Part shown: piece after piece, positions 5,609-9,455 of the stretch
How positions within the stretch are numbered: position 1 is the first letter of the stretch
Layout of the letters: each line of letters starts with the position of its first letter
Source: Acidobacteriota bacterium
GTDB taxonomy: Bacteria; Acidobacteriota; Thermoanaerobaculia; Multivoradales; JAHEKO01
Direction: 5' to 3'
Length of the DNA: 9,455 bases
Assembly (NCBI GenBank): GCA_027296385.1
Contig: JAPUJD010000018.1
Location: 1 to 9,455, forward strand
The notes under the pieces: generated by a model
The model's input: only the letters and a program-made list of their open reading frames with translations
Databases searched by the model: none
What the model was told of the DNA's origin: nothing
Program-made: the position numbers and the translations under genes

Positions 5609-6313
5609 CTACTGCGGCGTCCGGCGCTGGCGCAACGCCTCGAAGAGCAGACCCGCGGTCGCCGTGGCGACGTTGAGCGACTGCACCTTGCCCTGCATCG
5701 GCAGCGCGACGAGGCGGTCGCAGATCTTGCGCGTGCGCGCTCGCAGGCCGCTCTCTTCGCCCCCCATGCAGAGCAGGATCTTGCCCGTCAAGTCGACGTC
5801 CCAGCAAGGCTCGCCGCCCGAGTCGGCGCCGTAGATCCAGTAGCCTTGATCGCGGTAGCGCTCGATCGCGGCCGCGGTGTTGGGGATGCGATCGGTGGTC
5901 AGCCACTCGGCGGCCCCAGCCGAGGCCTTGACGACCGCGGCGGTCACCGGGGCGGAGCCGCGATCGCGAATCAACACTCGACCGACCCCGGTGGCCTCGC
6001 AGACCCGGAGCAGGGCGCCCAGGTTGCGCGGATCCTGGATATCCTCGACCAGGACCACGAGCTCGGGATCACCCGCCGACGCAGGGGAGTCGGCGACGCT
6101 CAGATGGGCCGCGAAGCCATTGTGCACGCCCTCGACCCGGCGGGACAGCTCGGAGGCGCGGACGCGTTCGAGCGGCACCCGCTGGCGTGAACAGAGGCGC
6201 TCGATCTCCTCCGCCCGCCGACCGGCCCGACGCTCGGCCATGAGCACCCGGTCGACCTCGTGCGGGCGGTGACGCAGGGCCTCGCGCACCGGGTGGAAAC
6301 CGTATATCAACAT
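5609..6313 (-). CDS. rlmB: 23S rRNA (guanosine-2'-O)-methyltransferase RlmB, SpoU family
   Basis: This 234-aa SpoU/TrmH-type enzyme should methylate the 2'-O of a conserved 23S rRNA guanosine (G2251 in E. coli) using S-adenosylmethionine. The N-terminal substrate-binding domain begins with IYGFHPVREAL. The knotted SPOUT domain carries all three motifs: motif 1 at 90-103 (EDIQDPRNLGALLR, with N97 and R103), motif 2 at 184-190 (GGEESGL), and motif 3 at 205-216 (PMQGKVQSLNVA, with N214). The tail LLFEALRQR is typical. The start at 6313 is chosen because it gives the standard N-terminus. Its ATG overlaps the ispF stop by 7 bp, which suggests translational coupling. Upstream extensions of the frame lie inside ispF and are ignored. 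A related TrmH-family target cannot be fully excluded. Confidence 0.93.
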   Translation of the reverse strand: MLIYGFHPVREALRHRPHEVDRVLMAERRAGRRAEEIERLCSRQRVPLERVRASELSRRVEGVHNGFAAHLSVADSPASAGDPELVVLVEDIQDPRNLGALLRVCEATGVGRVLIRDRGSAPVTAAVVKASAGAAEWLTTDRIPNTAAAIERYRDQGYWIYGADSGGEPCWDVDLTGKILLCMGGEESGLRARTRKICDRLVALPMQGKVQSLNVATATAGLLFEALRQRRTPQ

Positions 6314-6783
6314 TCGATCAGGGCCACCGCCAGCGCCGCCATGCCTTCCTCGCGCCCGACGAAGCCGAGGCGCTCGTTGGTCGTCGCCTTGAGGCCGACC
6401 GCGCCCGGTTCGATCCCGAGAATGCCGGCCACGCGCGCGCGAATACTCTCGCGGTAGGGCGCGATCTTCGGTGCTTCGGCAATCAGGGTCATGTCGCAAT
6501 TGACGACGTGCCAGCCCTCGGCCGACAGGAGGTCCACGATGCGGCGCAGCAGGTCGCAACTGTCGGCACCCTTCCATTCGGGCTCGCCGGGCGGGAAGAA
6601 GCTACCGAGGTCGCCCAAGGCGGCGGCGCCCAAGAGCGCGTCGCCCAGCGCGTGCAGGAGCACGTCGGCGTCGCTGAAACCGTCGAGCCCCTTGGCGAAC
6701 GGGATGCTCTCGCCGCCCAGAATGAGCGGCCGCCCCTCGACGAGCGGGTGGATGTCGTACCCCTGACCGATGCGCAATCCCAT
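6307..6783 (-). CDS. ispF: 2-C-methyl-D-erythritol 2,4-cyclodiphosphate synthase
   Basis: This 158-aa protein has the full family length. It catalyses the fifth step of the MEP isoprenoid pathway, cyclising CDP-ME 2-phosphate with loss of CMP, and works as a trimer. Zinc ligands are visible: D10 and H12 (GYDIH) and H44 (SDADVLLHAL). The closing motif KATTNERLGFVGREEG (132-147) contains the nucleotide-binding threonine and glutamate. One oddity is F36 in GFSDAD, where most members have His (GHSDAD; H34 in E. coli, in the active-site loop). The gene starts 12 bp after the ispD stop with no clear Shine-Dalgarno, so it probably relies on coupling to ispD. Confidence 0.96.
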   Translation of the reverse strand: MGLRIGQGYDIHPLVEGRPLILGGESIPFAKGLDGFSDADVLLHALGDALLGAAALGDLGSFFPPGEPEWKGADSCDLLRRIVDLLSAEGWHVVNCDMTLIAEAPKIAPYRESIRARVAGILGIEPGAVGLKATTNERLGFVGREEGMAALAVALIEC

Positions 6784-6795
6784 GATCAGGCGATG

Positions 6796-7482
6796 CTATC
6801 CGCTAGGGGCCTGCTGCAAAGCCCCCAGGAGGGCCGCGACCACCACGAGGTCGCTCTGCCGAGTCAGTTTCGGATTCGGATGGCGGGCGGCAACGGCCGC
6901 CAGGCGAACGCCGGGCAGGCGCTCGACGGCACTCGCCTCGTCGGTGCCGACGAAGCCGGCTTCGGCGGCCTCGCTCAGGGCGCGCTCGAGAAGCTGGCGC
7001 GGGAAAACCTGGGGGGTCTCCGCCCGAAACAGGAACGCGCGATCCACCGTCGACTGGATCTCGTCGGCTGCAACCAGCTTCAGGGTGTCGCTGACCGGGC
7101 GCCCGAGCACCGCGCCATCGCACCGACCGGCCGCCTCGACGCAAGCCTGGACATCCGCCGGCGCCACGGCCGGTCGCGCACCGTCGTGGACCAGCACCAG
7201 CTCCTCGGGGTCGGCCGGGCAGGCGGCGAGGCAGAGCTCTACCGAGGCCTGGCGGCTAGCGCCGCCCGCAACGAAGAGAACCCTCTCATCCTTCACCAGC
7301 TCACGCGCACGCTCGATCTGGCTCGCCGGCACGGCTACCGTGAGCGATGTCACCCCGGCGCTGAGCAGGCGCTCGAGTGTCCAGGACAGGATGGGCCGCC
7401 CGGCGACCAGAGAGAACTGCTTCGGCCGAGCGCCGCCGAAACGCTCCCCTCGGCCGGCTGCCGGCACGAGACCGTGGACCAT
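6796..7482 (-). CDS. ispD: 2-C-methyl-D-erythritol 4-phosphate cytidylyltransferase
   Basis: This 228-aa protein catalyses the third MEP step, joining CTP and methylerythritol phosphate to give CDP-ME. The CTP loop is AAGRGERFG (8-16) with K21 following. VHDGARP (98-104) supplies D100 and R103. PVSDTLK is at 129-135, TVDR at 145-148, TPQVF at 156-160 and GTDEAS at 179-184. K205, in NPKLTRQSDL, stands at the usual C-terminal catalytic lysine. ATG at 7480-7482 has a strong GGGGAGG five bases ahead. The gene begins 18 bp after frr and is followed closely by ispF, so the three are likely co-transcribed. ispD and ispF are separate genes, not the fused IspDF found in some lineages. Confidence 0.96.
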   Translation of the reverse strand: MVHGLVPAAGRGERFGGARPKQFSLVAGRPILSWTLERLLSAGVTSLTVAVPASQIERARELVKDERVLFVAGGASRQASVELCLAACPADPEELVLVHDGARPAVAPADVQACVEAAGRCDGAVLGRPVSDTLKLVAADEIQSTVDRAFLFRAETPQVFPRQLLERALSEAAEAGFVGTDEASAVERLPGVRLAAVAARHPNPKLTRQSDLVVVAALLGALQQAPSG

Positions 7483-7500
7483 GATGCCTCCCCGCGCCGG

Positions 7501-8055
7501 TCAGACGGTGAGGATGTCCTTCTCCTTGTTCTCGAGCGTCTTGTTGGTCTCGGCAATGTAGTGATCGTGGAGCTTTTGCATCTCGTCCATGCCGCGATGC
7601 TCTTCATCCTGGCCGATCTGCTTCTCTTTCTCCATCTCCTTGAGCTGGTCATTGCCCTCGCGCCGAGCCTGGCGGATGGTATTGCGAGTTCCCTCGGCGA
7701 AGTCGTGCGCCCGCTTGACCATGTCCTTGCGTCGCTCTTCCGTCAGCTGCGGGATCGGAATCCGCACCACCTTGCCGTCATTCGAAGGATTGAGGCCGAG
7801 CTCCGCTGACATGATCGCCTTCTCGATCTCGCCGATGACCGACGGATCGTAGGGCTGCGCCACGATCAGAGTCGGGTCGGGCACCGACAGATTGGCCAGC
7901 TGGCTCAGCGGCGTCGGCGTGCCGTAGTAGTTGGCCTGGACCCCGTCCAGGATCGCCAGCGACGCACGGCCCGTTCTGAGATGCTTGAGATCGTCGTGGA
8001 AGTGGTCCACCGCGTGCTTCATCTTGAGCTCGATTTCACGGAACAACTCGTTCAT
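7501..8055 (-). CDS. frr: Ribosome recycling factor
   Basis: This 184-aa protein has the usual family length. With EF-G it splits post-termination ribosomes. Domain I is the three-helix bundle: helix 1 at about 2-29, ending LRTGRAS, and two long helices at 105-184. Domain II is the beta-rich part at 31-104, with DGVQANYYGTPTPLSQLA and VAQPYDPSVIGEIEKAI. The conserved basic patch RQARR (128-132) that contacts 23S rRNA is present. AGGAGG stands about five bases before the ATG. It lies 82 bp after pyrH, the only sizeable gap in the block. No promoter is evident in that gap, so read-through from tsf-pyrH is likely. Confidence 0.98.
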   Translation of the reverse strand: MNELFREIELKMKHAVDHFHDDLKHLRTGRASLAILDGVQANYYGTPTPLSQLANLSVPDPTLIVAQPYDPSVIGEIEKAIMSAELGLNPSNDGKVVRIPIPQLTEERRKDMVKRAHDFAEGTRNTIRQARREGNDQLKEMEKEKQIGQDEEHRGMDEMQKLHDHYIAETNKTLENKEKDILTV

Positions 8056-8137
8056 TGGACCTCCTGTTCAGGCTAGTGCATCGCCCCGGAATTGCCGGCG
8101 CACCGAGAGTGCCGAGGCGCGCGCTGAGCAAGGTTCA

Positions 8138-8854
8138 CTAGCTTACCGTCGTGCCGATCTTCTCGCCGCAGACGACGCGGCGAATATTGCCGGCTCCGCC
8201 GAGATCGAAGACGACAATCGGAATGTCGTTGTCGCGACAGAGGCTGATGGCAGCGGTGTCCATGATCCTGAGATCCCGCGCCAAGACATCCTGGTAGCTC
8301 AGCTCGGTGAGTTTCGTCGCTGCCGGATCTTTCTGCGGATCGGCGGTATAGATTCCGTCGACGTTGGTCGCTTTGAGCAGTGCATCGACGTGGATCTCGT
8401 TGGCGCGCAGAGCCGCCGCGCTGTCGGTCGTGAAGTACGGATTGCCGGTCCCGGCTCCGAAGATCACCACCCGGCCCTTCTCCAGGTGGCGGATGGCGCG
8501 GCGACGAATAAACGGCTCGGCCACCTCCCGGATGGTGATGGCCGTCTGCACGCGGGTCGGCACCCCGATCTTCTCCAGCGCGTCCTGTAGCGCTAGCGCG
8601 TTGATCACCGTGCCGAGCATGCCCATGTGATCGCCCGTGACCCGGTCGATGCCCTTGTGACTGGCGGCGAGCCCACGGATGATGTTGCCACCGCCGATCA
8701 CGATCGCCACATCGACGCCCAGATCGTGCACCGTCTTGATCTCCTCACCGAGGCGAGCCACCACGGCCTCGTCGATGCCGAAGGACTGCGCGCCCATGAG
8801 CGCTTCGCCCGAGAGCTTCAGCAGGATGCGATCGTAGACGGCGGCGTCGCTCAT
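8138..8854 (-). CDS. pyrH: UMP kinase
   Basis: This 238-aa bacterial UMP kinase of the amino-acid-kinase fold phosphorylates UMP to UDP with ATP and is usually a hexamer controlled by GTP and UTP. Visible motifs are LLKLSGEAL (11-19), IVIGGGNIIRG (51-61) and DHMGMLGTVINALALQ (75-90). FGAGTGNPYFTTDSAA (132-147) covers the UMP-binding region, and KATNVDGIYTADP (161-173) the nucleotide site. MDTAAISLCRDNDIPIVVF (198-216) completes the core. The start is 2 bp after the tsf stop, with no strong Shine-Dalgarno, which suggests translational coupling. The rpsB-tsf-pyrH-frr order is conserved in many bacteria. Confidence 0.98.
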   Translation of the reverse strand: MSDAAVYDRILLKLSGEALMGAQSFGIDEAVVARLGEEIKTVHDLGVDVAIVIGGGNIIRGLAASHKGIDRVTGDHMGMLGTVINALALQDALEKIGVPTRVQTAITIREVAEPFIRRRAIRHLEKGRVVIFGAGTGNPYFTTDSAAALRANEIHVDALLKATNVDGIYTADPQKDPAATKLTELSYQDVLARDLRIMDTAAISLCRDNDIPIVVFDLGGAGNIRRVVCGEKIGTTVS

Positions 8855-8856
8855 GA

Positions 8857-9455
8857 TCAGCCCATCTGCGCGGCGACTTCGGCAGCGAAATCGTCTTCGC
8901 GCCTGGCCAATCCCTCACCCAGCTTGAAGCGTGCGAAGCGGCGAAGCTGGATGTTTTCGCCCAAGCGCGCCACGGCCTCGGTGACGACGTCGTGCACCGT
9001 CTTGTCCGGGTCCTTGATGAAGGCCTGGTCGAGCAGGACGTTCTGGGAGTAGAACTTTTCCATCTTGCCGTCGACGATTCTATCGACAATCTGCTCCGGC
9101 TTGCCCGACTCGAGAGCCTGAGCTCGGAAAATCTCGCGCTCCTGCGCCAGCGTCTCCTCGGTGACCTCCTCGCGGCGCGTGAACCGAGGATCGGCCGCGG
9201 CGATGTGCATGGCGATGTCGCGCACCAGCTGCTGAAAATCCTCGGTCCGAGCGACGAAATCTGTCTCGCAGTTGAGCTCGACGAGCACACCGATCTTACC
9301 GCCGGCGTGAATGTAGGAACCGACCACGCCCTCGGCCGCGGCGCGGCTCGCCTTCTTGGCGGCCGCCGCCAAGCCCTTCTTGCGCAGGTAGTCCACCGCC
9401 TTGTCGACGTCGCCGTCGGCCTCCTGCAGGGCCCGCTTGCAGTCCATCATGCCGG
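8857..9455 (-). CDS. tsf: Elongation factor Ts, N-terminus cut by window edge
   Basis: EF-Ts exchanges GDP for GTP on EF-Tu. About 199 residues are visible. The first ones, GMMDCKRALQEADGD, belong to the UBA-like N-terminal domain, so roughly 18 N-terminal residues lie beyond the right edge. The TDFVAR motif that inserts into EF-Tu is at about residues 63-68 counted from the first visible Met. The second family signature region, around KMEKFYSQNVLLDQAFIKD (129-147), and the coiled-coil/C-terminal part follow. The total of about 216-220 residues is the short type, like Thermus EF-Ts, without the second core subdomain of the 283-residue E. coli protein. rpsB is expected just outside the window. 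Confidence 0.97.
   Translation of the reverse strand, partial: GMMDCKRALQEADGDVDKAVDYLRKKGLAAAAKKASRAAAEGVVGSYIHAGGKIGVLVELNCETDFVARTEDFQQLVRDIAMHIAAADPRFTRREEVTEETLAQEREIFRAQALESGKPEQIVDRIVDGKMEKFYSQNVLLDQAFIKDPDKTVHDVVTEAVARLGENIQLRRFARFKLGEGLARREDDFAAEVAAQMG

Noticed and set aside
6508..7809. Plus-strand 433-codon frame
   Set aside because: It is antisense to ispF, ispD and frr, which are unmistakable. Long antisense frames are expected in GC-rich genes.

Overview
The window reads as the chromosome of a high-GC, Gram-negative-type bacterium. The best guess is an uncultivated member of the Acidobacteriota. That guess rests on a membrane serine/threonine kinase fused to a PD40/TolB-like propeller and on an exported M28 peptidase of the carboxypeptidase Q type, both of which are multiplied in that phylum. 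No rRNA or phylogenetic marker was analysed, so the assignment is tentative. Every intact gene lies on the minus strand, so the genes are read from right to left.

Right half (about 5.6-9.46 kb) is a compact housekeeping block: tsf (cut by the window edge), pyrH, frr, ispD, ispF and rlmB. Intergenic gaps are 2-18 bp, except 82 bp between pyrH and frr, and ispF and rlmB overlap by 7 bp. It joins a translation/nucleotide set (EF-Ts, UMP kinase, ribosome recycling factor) to two MEP isoprenoid genes and a 23S rRNA methyltransferase.

Middle (about 3.26-5.54 kb): a sigma70-like promoter with a leader hairpin precedes tRNA-Thr(UGU) and tRNA-Tyr(GUA). An exported M28 metallopeptidase gene follows, and then tRNA-Gly(UCC). 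The order Thr-Tyr-Gly matches the classic Thr-Tyr-Gly-Thr-tuf tRNA cluster (E. coli thrU-tyrU-glyT-thrT-tufB), so the peptidase gene appears to sit inside an old tRNA operon. The spacer before tRNA-Gly holds a start-less open segment that loosely resembles the tail of a ParD-type antitoxin, and a 10-bp duplicate of the tRNA D-arm.

Left part (1-3.26 kb): downstream of tRNA-Gly is a 400-bp spacer with a decayed tRNA-Gly-like relic (39 of 52 positions identical, ungapped) and several inverted repeats. Next comes the 905-aa kinase/propeller gene, which starts at TTG. At the extreme left, on the opposite strand, lies the 3' part of a tRNA-Ser(CGA) whose 5' half has been replaced by unrelated DNA. 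That DNA carries four GTTGT/GTTGA boxes exactly 10 bp apart. This looks like an attachment-site scar (attR/attL) of an element lying mostly beyond the left edge.

No wholly new protein system is visible. The unusual signal is in the tRNA-linked DNA: a split tRNA cluster, a tRNA relic, a duplicated D-arm fragment, and a probable integrase attachment site with phased arm-type repeats.
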